Assembly (NCBI GenBank): GCA_950022655.1
Contig: OX465584.1
Location: 44,994,723 to 45,058,722 of the forward strand
Reading direction: 5' to 3'
From: Alentia gelatinosa
Lineage: Eukaryota; Annelida; Polychaeta; Phyllodocida; Polynoidae
Length of the DNA stretch: 64,000 nucleotides
Below are positions 33,179 through 43,559 of the stretch, piece after piece (the first letter of the stretch is position 1; every line of letters begins with the position of its first letter). A program made the translations under genes and the position numbers. Below the pieces are notes generated by a model. The model did no database searches, had not been told where the DNA came from, and was given only the letters and a program-made list of their open reading frames with translations.

Positions 33179-33839
33179 TGTCACGTACAGTAGCTAAGGC
33201 CTAATCCTATAGACTAGCTAACCCAGTGACAAGAAAAGAGAATTCAGAATATCTTCTATACTAAATGAAGAAGACAGATAACCATACACAGATATGTATT
33301 AATAACATATATTATAACAAAGTATACAGTTACATAACAATTCTCATCAACATACAAAATCATATACACTTCTGTAGTGTACATATGATATAAGTCCTCT
33401 TGGTCTAAGCAGTACTCACAGTCTATCACTTTCAGTTATTGTTCAATGTCTCCTTGACTTGTGGATATAGATGATCCAAGTAGTGGTAGCAGTCATCAGT
33501 GTCTTTTCCTCCAGTGCTGGGGTGATAGTAGCTTATGGAGAAGCCCAATCCTCAGTAAAGGCCTCTGTAGCATAGAGTCCTATGGTGTCTCAAGCCTGAC
33601 ACTGCAGTGGTAGTAATGCTGAGTAGCATGGAGATGTTGACGCCACGGTGTCTGGGTTCCAAGTGAGCTGTGAGTTGAAATCTGCTTCCTTATATACCCT
33701 ATCGGGGGGTCAGTCCAAACGAAGACAGGGGATGGTTCAAACGCTGGGGGTGGCAGTCCAAACAGTTAGGCCTTAACCTCTATCTGGAGCGAGGACCTGT
33801 TAGGAAGCACCCTGTGATATTCTTAATACATACATCACA
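33179..33839 (-). repeat. 5' LTR of the Ty3/gypsy element (661 bp)
   Basis: Same length and sequence as 27492-28152. It is the promoter-bearing LTR for this - strand element, with a TATA-like GTATATAAGG at 33697-33688. The flanking acga at 33840 matches acga at 27488, giving the target-site duplication. Confidence 0.95.
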
Positions 33840-33912
33840 ACGATCATAACTGAAAAAGAAAAATTCAAGCTTTTGATAAAACGATCATACCCAAATTGTT
33901 ACATGGTATAGC
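33840..33912 (+). pseudogene. LINE ORF2 C-terminal fragment, part 2
   Basis: Directly after the target duplication the + strand continues the LINE frame broken at 27491 (IITEKEKFKLLIKRSYPNC) and ends at a TAG at about 33912. The junction of the two parts through one copy of acga leaves the frame intact, confirming the position of the LTR element insertion. Confidence 0.7.
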
Positions 33913-34480
33913 CAGCTTGCGTTGCAACAGGCTACTATTGATTGCTTCCACACGCCCCCCTCCCCACTTTAACTGAATAGTCTATCCTAATTAAACTACT
34001 AAACCTGGGTAGTTTGTGTTATAACTAACAACAAATGACTTAGCTTGCATTGCAACTACATATGTTGAGTAGTGATAGCTGTGTATAATACAGTGGCTTG
34101 TCTTGTCACAACCACCAAAGTCATCAGCCTAAAAATGTGTTATGCTTGACCCTTATAGTTAGAGTAATATTGTAATATGTATAATGACCAACAGAAATAT
34201 GGTTTCCATTATTAGTTAATAGTCAATATGTTGTTATGTCCAATAGTAACATATAACTAGATACTGTCACCATCAATCCTTATATCTCATTCCATCATTG
34301 TCCTGAGATATGGTACACGTCTGGACAAATGCGCAATGTGTAAATGATGCGTAGTATATAGGACAGTAGTGACCTGTAATTTAGTTGTCAATTATGTATC
34401 CACAAGGTATCTGCCAGTTATTCTGAACAAAATGTAGTTTAATGAGATGAGGGACCGGGCGGAAGAACGGTAAACCGAGG
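33913..34480. other. Spacer without recognised features
   Basis: AT-rich sequence following the LINE 3' end. No open frame, RNA gene or repeat is recognised. It could include the LINE 3' untranslated region. Confidence 0.4.
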
Positions 34481-34690
34481 CCGGACTTTTTTTTTACAAA
34501 TGTAAAATTGACTAACCCTGATGAACTTGATAAAAAAACTACACCTAAATACTTATAAGAGATTACTTTGGATATTTTCTGATTGTCAATAATTAAATTC
34601 CCATCAACAATTAATTTTTTCCGTCTATATGAGAAAACACATGAATTTCATCTTTCTGATATTAATATCAATAGGTCAACAAATTTGACG
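34481..34690 (-). pseudogene. LINE reverse transcriptase fragment
   Basis: The - strand encodes KKLIVDGNLIIDNQKISKV followed by SYKYLGVVFLSSSSG. The YLGV motif after a short beta-rich segment is the region just downstream of the RT palm in CR1/RTE/Jockey-like LINEs. Upstream codons (VFSYRRKK) fit too but are preceded by a stop. It is a short, decayed fragment. A different LINE from the one at 26.8-27.3 kb is likely, since the two appear to cover an overlapping region with different sequence. Confidence 0.5.
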
Positions 34691-36125
34691 GTTATTGTAT
34701 TATGATACATGGAGCCAATAAAGAAATCATACTAACCTTTCAAAATGATATGATAGATAACTTATTTGAATGTTTCATTCACAGATAGATTCGTATCATA
34801 GACCGAGGAGCAGAGATTCCTAATTGCATGGCATTGGCTCTGGTGGCCAGTGTATTTCTACCCTTGATATACATTGACGATTTCTACAGCTCCTCCAACA
34901 CTATGCAACCTCTTTCACTAACAAGCTTAGTGTGGCAAATAGGCCTTTTTCCATAGGTCGGTGTCGCACTTTATCTGGTTGGTTACGCAATGCTTGCAGC
35001 CAACCATACCCCTGGCAACGTATTCTTTAGCATTGGATCACTCAGTATATGAGCGTAATACGTTGATAATACCCGTGTACATCATTTGCAGAGAAATAAA
35101 AGTGATTTAGTCGCATTCTATGGTATTCCAGCTTTAATTTGATGTATCATACATGTATATCACCTCAATGATACTTTAGATATACCTAAGATAACTCAGG
35201 GACACCGAAACTGCATACATAGTAATACCTTGGCAGGCCTAGCTATGATATGCTTATCTTTCTCCAAGTTTAAACCAAAACAATCATCAACTATAAAGTC
35301 TAGACAGCTCAGACTCGTTGATACAATACTCTAGTTTGTTCCAGTAATTTAATCCATCAGAAAACAACACTCCTGCAATCACACCCACCATTCACACTTT
35401 AGGTGTGATTACTGTGTTCTCTATACACATTTAGCCAGACTCGGCCTGGTTTGTCCGAGCGGCCGCGTAACTAGGCAGTGGGCCGTTAGGCGGCGCTGAA
35501 CGGCAACACCTGTATTAAGGTAACCCTCCACCTACTCCACCCATATCCCCTGTTCAGCTAACCCAGAGTTCCCCAAAATCCCTTTATCCTTTTATTCAAT
35601 GCCCAATAGCCCAGAATGCAATCCTGTGCTAAAGACTGACAAGTAGACACTAGTACCACTACTTCTCACAAGAGGTCATCCCTGCCGTCTCTGTGGCAAG
35701 TTTAAGTGAAAGTAATATGAATTCAATCATTTATGTTTTTCTGTTTACCCCACACACTAATAGCCTTCTGTATATTTTTGAAACCATTGCTGGCCAATGT
35801 AACCACAGAAACTTATGGCTATGCTCTTCAAGTATGATAAAGCATAAACTATATGAAATATAGGGGCACCCTCTTTGTTCAAATAAATTTGGAACAAGGA
35901 ATCAAATTCAAAATTTTATGAATGCATGGCTAGCCCTTCCATATAGTAAAATAACAGAACGTCTCTAAACCCTAGTCGTATGGCAGTTAAAAATACTTTG
36001 TTGTCAGTTCTCTTTTAAATATGCATAGCTCACATGAAGCCTCATTCACGTTTGAAAAATAAGCACAGCGGAACTAGTATACTTTACATGATTATTTCTA
36101 AAATACTGTTATTCTTCTGTTTCAG
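34691..36125. other. Upstream/intron sequence of the fucosyltransferase gene
   Basis: No coding exon is recognised here. The stretch contains one copy of the dispersed terminus motif ctctggtggccagtgta near 34842. It ends with the polypyrimidine tract and AG acceptor of the fucosyltransferase exon (attcttctgtttcag, 36111-36125). The exon carrying the start codon must lie in or beyond this region. Confidence 0.5.
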
Positions 36126-37313
36126 GTTTTCAAGGTTCTACTAATTACCGGATTGGTGTCATTAGCACTTCTGCTTCTAATAGAATATGGTGGCAAGGGT
36201 CCTGAGAGTGCCATTCAGATGGACAACTACCAGAATAGAAAAAGCTTGATGGTACCGAGAAGAAATCACCCTAAAATTCCTAGATGGGACAATAAAAAAC
36301 ATAAAAAAGAAAATGGTACTAAAGTGAAGATTGTTTTGACATGGAATACATTTTATGGTAGTAACTTTGCTCCAATTGGAACTGGGGCAGTTAAGGAGTA
36401 TTGTCCAAGGTCTAAGTGCATCTTTACCAATAAGAAATCAATACTGAAGAAGGCGGATGCGGTCATGTTCCACATGTGGCCTACTGATACATTTGGAAGC
36501 CCAAAATGGAGAGCTTCCAAACAACACTATGTTTTTCTATTGAACGAATCGCCAGTAAGGCGTGAATATAATTTTGAACGTTATGATCACTTCTTCAATG
36601 TCACCATGACGTATAGACTAGACTCCGACATTCCCTTTCTGTACGGTGCAAAGAACAAGAGGAACGTGGTGTTACCTCCGTCTCACCCTTGGTGGGTTAA
36701 GCTGATGGACATTGCAAAAAAGAAAACGCAGCCTATTGCTTGGATTGTAAGCCACTGTACAACTGACAGTAAACGAGAACATTATGTAGAGGAGTTAAAG
36801 AAGTATATACAAATCGATGTGTATGGACGTTGTGGAACAATGCAATGCCTCCCACCTAGAAGTGTGCAGTGTTCCAATAAGATTGCAAGAACATATAGTT
36901 TTGTGCTGGCATTTGAAAACTCAATTTGTAGGGATTATGTTACAGAGAAAGTCTTTGAGATTGTGAATTTTGGGGTAGTGCCTATCGTCTATGGGGGCGC
37001 TGACTATGAACAGATACTTCCATTCCATTCCTACATTGATGTACACGATTTTGAGTCACCAAAGCGACTTGCTGGCTACCTACACCATCTTCTGCAGAAT
37101 AAAGAGGAGTACTTAAAGTATTATGAATGGCATAGGAGCTACAGATTGACCTCAGGATATCACGAATGGCGTCGTTCATTTTGTAAACTTTGTGACTTCC
37201 TCCATTCCCCCAAGCATCGCCACAAGTCCTATAGCAGCCAAGACCTAAAGAATCATTGGGGACCCCAGAATTGTGACTCCAACTACCTCAAAGCTATGCA
37301 AGACCGTTGGTGA
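36126..37313 (+). CDS. Alpha-1,3-fucosyltransferase (GT10), main coding exon
   Basis: A Golgi type II membrane enzyme that transfers fucose from GDP-fucose to GlcNAc-type acceptors on glycans. The exon opens after an AG acceptor at 36124-36125, in phase 0. It begins with a signal-anchor helix (VFKVLLITGLVSLALLLLIEY), then a basic stem, then the catalytic domain. The family signature is clear at residues 248-266, counted from nucleotide 36153: YSFVLAFENSICRDYVTEK. It is followed by NFGVVPIVYGGADYEQILP, the GDP-fucose-binding region. N-glycosylation sequons occur at residues 54, 131 and 149, and Cys-rich ends (CKLC) fit family disulphides. No ATG precedes the anchor in this exon, so the start codon is on an upstream exon not identified. 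The length is normal for the family and the frame is intact to TGA at 37311. Acceptor specificity (core, Lewis-type) cannot be read. Confidence 0.93.
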   Translation, partial: VFKVLLITGLVSLALLLLIEYGGKGPESAIQMDNYQNRKSLMVPRRNHPKIPRWDNKKHKKENGTKVKIVLTWNTFYGSNFAPIGTGAVKEYCPRSKCIFTNKKSILKKADAVMFHMWPTDTFGSPKWRASKQHYVFLLNESPVRREYNFERYDHFFNVTMTYRLDSDIPFLYGAKNKRNVVLPPSHPWWVKLMDIAKKKTQPIAWIVSHCTTDSKREHYVEELKKYIQIDVYGRCGTMQCLPPRSVQCSNKIARTYSFVLAFENSICRDYVTEKVFEIVNFGVVPIVYGGADYEQILPFHSYIDVHDFESPKRLAGYLHHLLQNKEEYLKYYEWHRSYRLTSGYHEWRRSFCKLCDFLHSPKHRHKSYSSQDLKNHWGPQNCDSNYLKAMQDRW

Positions 37314-37506
37314 TAACTTATAGTAGAACCAAGAACATTATTCTTAATTTCATAGATTATATCACAATACCACCAACTCCTAATGTCAAATGGAAGGTGT
37401 AATTAAATAATGAGTTTTGAAACTTTTCAACTAATGTTGGCCCTCTTCTGGTGAACATACCCTCCTCCTACAATCACTGAAGTACATTTTGGGAACAATG
37501 AAATTA

Positions 37507-37608
37507 CAGTAAAACCCCTCTTAGGGGACACCCTCCGTTCAGAACAGTTCTCCCCCTTAAGCGGGGTGTTCCCCTTAAGCGAGGTATCCCAGAAGCAGGG
37601 TTTTACTA
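37507..37608. mobile_element. Small pogo/Tigger-like MITE (about 102 bp)
   Basis: It starts cagtaaaacccctcttagg and ends cagggttttacta, flanked by TA on both sides (37505-37506 and 37609-37610). The interior is also self-complementary (ccccttaagcg with cccttaag repeats). CAGT-type termini with a TA target site are typical of pogo/Tigger Tc1-mariner relatives. It is a non-autonomous element just 3' of the fucosyltransferase gene. Confidence 0.65.
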
Positions 37609-37610
37609 TA

Positions 37611-38085
37611 CAATACTTGTGTTTCTATAGTTACTACATTATATCTTCTTCAGTCTGCTTCTGTCCTTCATTATCGGAGATCAAGCGAACGGTAGGTATA
37701 AATTTAAATGCGTAATCCATTAATTGTACAGGTGCTTCTGGTTTGTAGTGTTATAGGTTATGGGCCGGTCCATATCAATATATTTAATTTGTCGGGAGGT
37801 TTCTTTTCTTGGTTCCTAGGTGAACTTACAGGTAAGGATCTAATCAAAATACAAGTGTATTGAAATTCAAGATGGTGTGTATGTGTTGTTACACCAACTG
37901 AACCCTGTTTTCTTCAATAGCTGATGGGATCTTATAAAGATAAGAAGTGATTATGATCTGTAATAAAAGTGGATAGTGTATATCACAAAACAAACAGCTC
38001 CTGATTTTAAATTGAAGGTAGTACCTATTGATAATTATTGCTTATACATGAGTTGATTACAACATGAAAGTGTCCTGAAAAATGG
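37611..38085. other. Spacer 3' of the fucosyltransferase gene
   Basis: No feature is recognised. It may include the 3' untranslated region of the fucosyltransferase, but no polyadenylation signal could be chosen with confidence. Confidence 0.4.
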
Positions 38086-39948
38086 AAAACAGGAAGGATA
38101 TGCCCGCTTCCAAAGCAACGAGACTTAAAACTTATAGATAACTGGAGACCCATATGCGTCCTCCCATTCCCAGGGAATATTTTATAACGATATGTATATA
38201 CTCAGTTATACGAGTTCTTAGAAAATAGTAATCTCTTTTTGAAAAAAAATCAATATGGATTTAAGAAGAATTGGTGGGGACGTATTTAGACCGGTACAGA
38301 CTCTTATTCAGCATTTAAATCGTAAAGCATTCGACTGTGTTGATCACTGGATTCTATTGCACAAATTGGCAGGCACAGGGGTAGATGACACTCTGATTAA
38401 ATGAATTGAGGATTATTTCTCTAATAGGAAATGTTTCACAAATTATGCCGATTGTAACTCTACAGTTAATGATGTCGAGTTTGGAGTGCCCCAAGGATCG
38501 AATCTGGAGCCACTGTTATTTATTGTATATGTGATGTGAACGAGTTACCTGAAATTGTGAATGAACGCTTTCTGTGATATATGCAGATGATTTAGTCATA
38601 GTAATAAATGATATTGACCTTAGACTAGCAGAAGAAAAAAACTTGTAATATGTTAGGAAAATTGCATAGTTGGTACACTTCACATCACTTGAGTATTGAT
38701 ATAAACAAAACTAAAACTGTGTATCACAGAGATAGGAGAAAGATGTATGAAGGAATAATATCAATTCATGGGATCAATTCATGGGAAGGAAATCTTCTCA
38801 TGAGAAGAGATTTAGGGAATACTAGGATAGTGTATCAAGATGTAGGAGCAGAACAAGTTAGTTTACTAAACCTGTACTAAACGAGCCATTTAGTACAGGT
38901 TTATAGTAAACTAACGAGTTCTGGTCCGAAATCTTGATACACTATATTAGTATTCCCTTTATTATATACCTAAAAATATCAATATAAATTATATATTTTA
39001 CTTTATTAGCCTCTAATTAGTCAATCCATTCATTATCAACTCCTAGCAAACACGTAGAGATGTATCAGTCCTGCACGCTTTGATTTCACTAACCCTGAGG
39101 TCAATGCCCCGGAAGCAATCACTCTTCCCGCCAGTTTCTATGCAACAACAAGTGTTGCTATGCGATATCGCAATATTTTTGCTCCTAATGTCAACAAGTC
39201 ACGTGTTACAGTGGCTGGTACTTACTGCACACTGTGCAGTATGGGATTTTATTGCACACTTTCTGAATATTTTATAGTTACTCTTTGCTTAGCAGAGGTT
39301 AGTAATTATAAGATATATGTGCATAGGTATATAATAAGTTGTATTTGGGAAAAGTAGTGGATTCGGGACTTTGTTTTAAAAAACATAGGGAGTGTCTGAT
39401 GAACAAAATAAATGTAAAAATGCAAATCTTTAGGAAGTTAAGAAAATATATGGGCATGAATACAACATTAACAGTGAACAAAACGTGCCTAGCTCCTCTA
39501 GCTGATCATTGTGCATTCTTGGGCATAGGAAGTACAAAGGCTACAAAGAATAGACTTAATCTATATATTACAAGGGGATGTAGAGTGGTATTGGGCAGAC
39601 AGGCCTATAGGATAACCGGAAAATTAGTTCCTGAGAAACATGGAGGAAATGCGGTTTAGGAAATCCAGATGATAGAAGATTTGTGTTACTACTTGGGATA
39701 ATCAGAAGCCTTTGTAGGATTTCAATATTGAAATCTCAGAACATGGATAGAACCAACAATAGGACGGTAACTAGATTGAGGATTTACCTCTAAGTAGAGT
39801 AAGAAAGGAGAAGTTTAGAAAATCGGTGTTATACACCGGTCTGAAAATATGGAACATGCTTCCAAAAGAGGTGCAGATGACTGAATCCAAGAAGGTGTTT
39901 AAAAAGGGAGTTATTAATGTAATTAGTAAAGACTTGGATATTCAATGA
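38086..39948 (+). pseudogene. LINE ORF2 reverse transcriptase remnant
   Basis: A decayed non-LTR retrotransposon on the + strand. Recognisable pieces in order are WRPICVLPFPG (about 38145), RKAFDCVDHWILLHKL (38325; RT motif A), GVPQGSNLEPLLF (38480; RT motif B region), YADDLVIVI (38579; catalytic motif C, YADD intact), LHSWYTSHHLSIDINKTKT (38660), YLGKVVDSGLCFKKH (39340) and MGMNTTLTVNKTCLAPLAD (39455). The C-terminal WNMLPKEVQMTESK ends at TGA 39946-39948. Several stops and frameshifts separate the pieces, and a hairpin element at 38.8 kb plus unrelated sequence to about 39330 interrupts it. Endonuclease and 5' end are missing. Confidence 0.8.
38815..38955. mobile_element. Hairpin MITE inside the LINE remnant
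   Basis: The left arm 38815-38880 (agggaatactaggatag to tttactaaacctgtacta) and right arm 38889-38955 are inverted complements over about 65 bp at roughly 85% match, with an 8-bp loop. It interrupts the LINE reading frame between the RT core and the C-terminal domain. Target duplication is unclear. Confidence 0.65.
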
Positions 39949-40129
39949 AGATGCTGATACGAGTAAATATGTAAATGTGTTGGATTATAAGCTTTGACAC
40001 AACATTTCAGCTATTGTAGGCCTTCTTCAGGTGTACATACACTGCATGGAAATTCGTCTGTACACCACAGCGCAAACAGTATACAATGTATATCAATATG
40101 TATATGCCTATATTGTGCGTCAGGTTGGT

Positions 40130-40410
40130 TGGTGCTCAAGTTGGTAAATGTGCAGGTTGGTGGGTGAGTAAGCTGTTTGGTGGGCAGGTTGGTGGGTCGG
40201 AAATTTAATAAGTGAACTGGGTGGGCAGGTTGGAAGGGGAGCAGGTTTGATTGTAGGCTGGTTAATCGGTAGGCAGGTTGGTAGGTGGACTGGTGGGTAG
40301 GTAGGTTGGTAAGTGGACAGGTTGGTGGGAGGAAGGCAGATTGGTGGGTAGTCAGCTTTTGGGTTGGGAAGGTTGCAGTAGGCAGGTTGGTGGGTTGGCA
40401 GGTTAGTGGT
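40130..40410 (+). repeat. Degenerate G-rich repeat aggttggtgggt
   Basis: Irregular repeats of ggcaggttggtgggt with variants (gtaggtggactggtgg, gtgggaggaaggcag) occupy the stretch. The period is about 12-20 bp and poorly kept. It is a minisatellite-like, non-coding patch. Confidence 0.65.
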
Positions 40411-40859
40411 TATGGTTACTTGTTCATGAAAAATCGGAATTAGTGGTTGCCATGGCTACCAAATAACCAATGTAATTAAATACATTATCCTGACATTCCT
40501 GATAGAATATACTGCCCATATGTAAAAGAATCACATAATTAAATCAAAAACTCTTTAAACAGGCATAACATATATTTGAAGTAGATTTTGAATTATTCAG
40601 CATTTAAATTGTGAATTACTGGTCAGGTGCACCTGTGACAATACACAATAACCAGGATTAGACTTTCAACTTTCTAGATTGTTACCTGTGAATAGTTATA
40701 TGTGCAGATGAGTAGATTTCATTAAAGGCGACTTCAATGCTGAAACGTTGTTAATATGTTCTACGAACAAAGCCTACCACAAACCGAATTTGGACAGCAG
40801 TTGATTTGTACTTGATAAACCTACCAGTCAGATTTCATTAAAGGTTGATAGCTTACCAC

Positions 40860-41383
40860 TGTAGGGGTCAGGGTAGTCAAGCAGTGGTTTGTTTGCTTTA
40901 CGCCAGGTGCCATGAGTGCCAATCCTGGACTGTGTGGTAAAGCCAGCCAACCCGTGTATGCAAATACTATGGGGTTGCCCTCATTACATAACTCGGTCAG
41001 TATATATAGGCCGAGTCCGCAGCGGGTCGACAGGGTACTTGTACGTTCCTCCGCATCGAGCAAGCTACTTGGAGCCTCACACACTGGAAGGTTTCTCAGC
41101 GAAGCCTTTTAGCAGTTGAGGGAACGGATCCCCTCACCTTATGCTGCCTAGCACATTCCGTGCTAGGCGACTGTACACGCAGGTATAAATAAAGACAGTA
41201 ATACATGAACTGTGCAGAGTCTGGTCTTGTGTTTTTAGGTTAGTGGAAAGTAGTAGATCCCGGATCTCCTCTAACTTACTGAAGGAACCCGAACCAACCG
41301 GGAAACCTCATAGGGTAGCGACTTGTCTCACACTAATCTCTGGTTAATGAGGTAAAGCACTTTAGAACCGGCGGACTGCTACA
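40860..41383 (+). mobile_element. Solo LTR of a retrotransposon (524 bp)
   Basis: It begins tgtaggggtcagggtagtc and ends gcggactgctaca (TG...CA), and is flanked by the 4-bp direct repeat ccac (40856-40859 and 41384-41387). Inside, a TATA-like tatatatagg at 41001 and a polyadenylation signal aataaa at 41188 lie in the order expected of an LTR read on the + strand. No coding sequence is attached, so this is a solo LTR left by LTR-LTR recombination. It is unrelated in sequence to the LTRs at 27.5 and 33.2 kb. Confidence 0.75.
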
Positions 41384-41825
41384 CCACTATTAGAATCAAT
41401 CTATTCTAAAAAATTCTGTAAGAAATGGAAGGAATGGTTTCCATAGCAACCAAATATAGAATAAACCACACCATCCTGAGATTCCTAATGTAATATGCTT
41501 TGTGTATTAGTAAAAACGCACTTCATTGATCTAAACCTCACGAGGCAGGCATAGAATGTATCCGAGCTATTTCTTTTTCTGGGAGATTGCTGTCAGGAGT
41601 CCGGGACTGAAAGGAGTGACCATAGTTGCAAGCGACCAGGAAAATATCGTGTGTTCAAGACCTTGTTTGGCATCCAACCCCTGTCTACGATATATGGATT
41701 GGTTGGGTTAAATCACACACGGGATTACTCGGTGTGCGCCTCAAACTTAATACTTTTTTCAATGTATCTATGTTCCATATACCTTTCAATAATATCATTG
41801 GTAAGTTTTCTACGATAGCGCTACC

Positions 41826-41957
41826 GATGCGGCCCGACGCGCACCAACGCGAACCGATGCTAACCGACGCAAAACCCGTATCGCAGAGGGTCTACGACAA
41901 TCGAACATGTATCGATTGTCGTACCGCGTCGGGCCGCGTCGGTGCGCGTCGCATTGT
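41826..41957. repeat. GC-rich hairpin element, copy 1
   Basis: Arms made of gcccgacgcgcacc / ggtgcgcgtcg steps enclose an inner palindrome (acgacaatcga ... tcgattgtcgt, 41893-41922). About 130 bp in all, much richer in CG than its surroundings. A second related hairpin lies 0.4 kb downstream. Confidence 0.65.
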
Positions 41958-42310
41958 ATAGATGATTCTTTAAACGGGAAATCATATGAAATAATCGGTA
42001 GAAAATTATGAAATTTTCAGAATCTATAGGCTACAGGCTAGAATATATAATGCTGATGTGGCTCTGCAAAAATTGTGAAATTTGATAGTAGATAAGGGTC
42101 TCAAAACGATCATTTTATACTTTAACTTGGAACTGGTTTTTTTCATTAGATATTATTATGAGGTATCATATAATATTGTTTTGTATCTACAGAGAAAATA
42201 TCAATCTTAAATATGCATTATTTCTGGAATTATAAAGGAAATATGGTTGATTACACTGGTTGCATCGTGAGCTATATCGGGGTGTATCGGGACCATGGCA
42301 CCTTTTTTAT

Positions 42311-42447
42311 GCACCCTCCCAATACGTTACGACGCGCACCGACGTGAGCCGACGCGAACCTATACGCTATGATATGCCTCCCGACGCGCTACGATATGGT
42401 AATTTTGTGTCGGCTTGCGTCGGCTCGCGTCGGCGTTGGTGGGTGCG
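42311..42447. repeat. GC-rich hairpin element, copy 2
   Basis: The left part gcaccctccc..gacgcgcaccgacg..gccgacgcg and right part gtcggcttgcgtcggctcgc..ggtgggtgc are inverted complements. It uses the same cgacgcgcacc words as the hairpin at 41.8 kb, so the two belong to one family. Confidence 0.6.
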
Positions 42448-42774
42448 GGGTCTAAGGGTCACAATGCAAGCCAATAACACAGTAGTTATTCATTTAATTC
42501 TATTATTAAGGCCTAGGGGGCATGGGAATAATTTAAGAATCTGGATTTTTCACTGGAAAATCAGGGAATTTTGATTGCCGTCCCAACCCAAAGTGACACA
42601 AAATGTGCCGCAACTTTAGAAAAAAAACCCAGAGCACATAGAACTGTAATTCCAACTGTCCCATGTAGCTATATACCTGGAATCTAAACAAATACTTTAT
42701 TAAGGCCTAGGGCTATGGGAATCGATTGGAAAGGATACTGGGACTGAGTCCAGTCTAGGCTAAAACGTTAGAAT

Positions 42775-43240
42775 TCTGTCGGATTGGCTTGGAGTTCCTC
42801 CGCCACATAGAAACAGACAAACCAGAACTATGTATGGGGAATGAAGTGTCACGAGAGCGAGAGTCTCGTGGAGGGAAAAACTTGAACCTGTTCTTTTTTT
42901 ATAGATCTGTACAGAAACAAACTTTTTCTCTTATGATCTATTTCAAGTCATGCCGAAATCAAAGTTTAGTATTGTAGTATTCTGATCTACTTTTCTCGTG
43001 AGAAACCAATGAGATCCCAACTTTCGCTGATTCCCCACCATGATTCTGGTAGGATATGTTTGGAGTTTCTCCCGCAAATAGAAACATAACTAGTCAACCA
43101 GACTTAGGCTTGGAGACTGAAAAGCAATGAGAGTGAATATTTTATGGAGAGAAAACTTTATTTGCTCTTCTTTTTTGTAGATCGTTATACAGATATGTTT
43201 TTTCTCATATGATTTATTTCAAGCCATGTCACAGTTTATT
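42775..43240. repeat. Diverged tandem duplication, period about 255 bp
   Basis: Two copies, about 42787-42960 and about 43050-43235, share ordered words: ttggagtt.ctccgcca.atagaaaca, gagagcgag, gagg.aaaaactt, ttcttttttt.tagatc.gtacaga, ttttttctc.tatgat.tatttcaag. Divergence is high with small indels. There is no coding potential. It could be two copies of an old element in tandem. Confidence 0.6.
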
Positions 43241-43559
43241 TCAGTGTTTCAGAACTCCGCTGGTTGTCAGCAACATCTTGAGCATTACCACTGTATTACC
43301 TATGCCACAAAAAGAGTAGGCCTATGATAGTTCCCAAGGTATCTGCTGGGGGAACAATACGTAGCATAGACTTTAGTAGGCATTCAGGCTTCCAGTTCAT
43401 GGGTTTTAGAAGTCATACTAGAAGAGGTTTAAAGGGGGTTGGGGGTGGGGGGTGGGGTAGTATTGTCTATAACATGGTAGCCCAACAACACCAACGACAT
43501 ACTGACAAGTGTCGATAATGAGACTAGAATTTATGAATATGAGCAGTCGATGCTTATAA

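Larger units (their letters stand above)
27492..33839 (-). mobile_element. Ty3/gypsy retrotransposon with Gmr1-type pol order, recent insertion
   Basis: A complete 6,348-bp LTR retrotransposon on the - strand. Two LTRs of exactly 661 bp appear identical on reading, begin TG and end CA, and are flanked by the 4-bp direct duplication acga (27488-27491 and 33840-33843). The internal part has a tRNA-Pro-type primer site, gag, protease split by one stop, integrase, RT, RNase H and a purine tract. Integrase precedes RT, the Ty1/copia-like order seen in the Gmr1 group of Ty3/gypsy elements, while RT and integrase sequences are gypsy-like. It interrupts a LINE fragment whose frame resumes at 33840. 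Identical LTRs imply a young insertion. Confidence 0.95.

Noticed and set aside
35435..35520. Possible tRNA-like sequence near ctggtttgtccgagcggccg
   Set aside because: It does not fold into a cloverleaf with recognisable A and B boxes at the right spacing.
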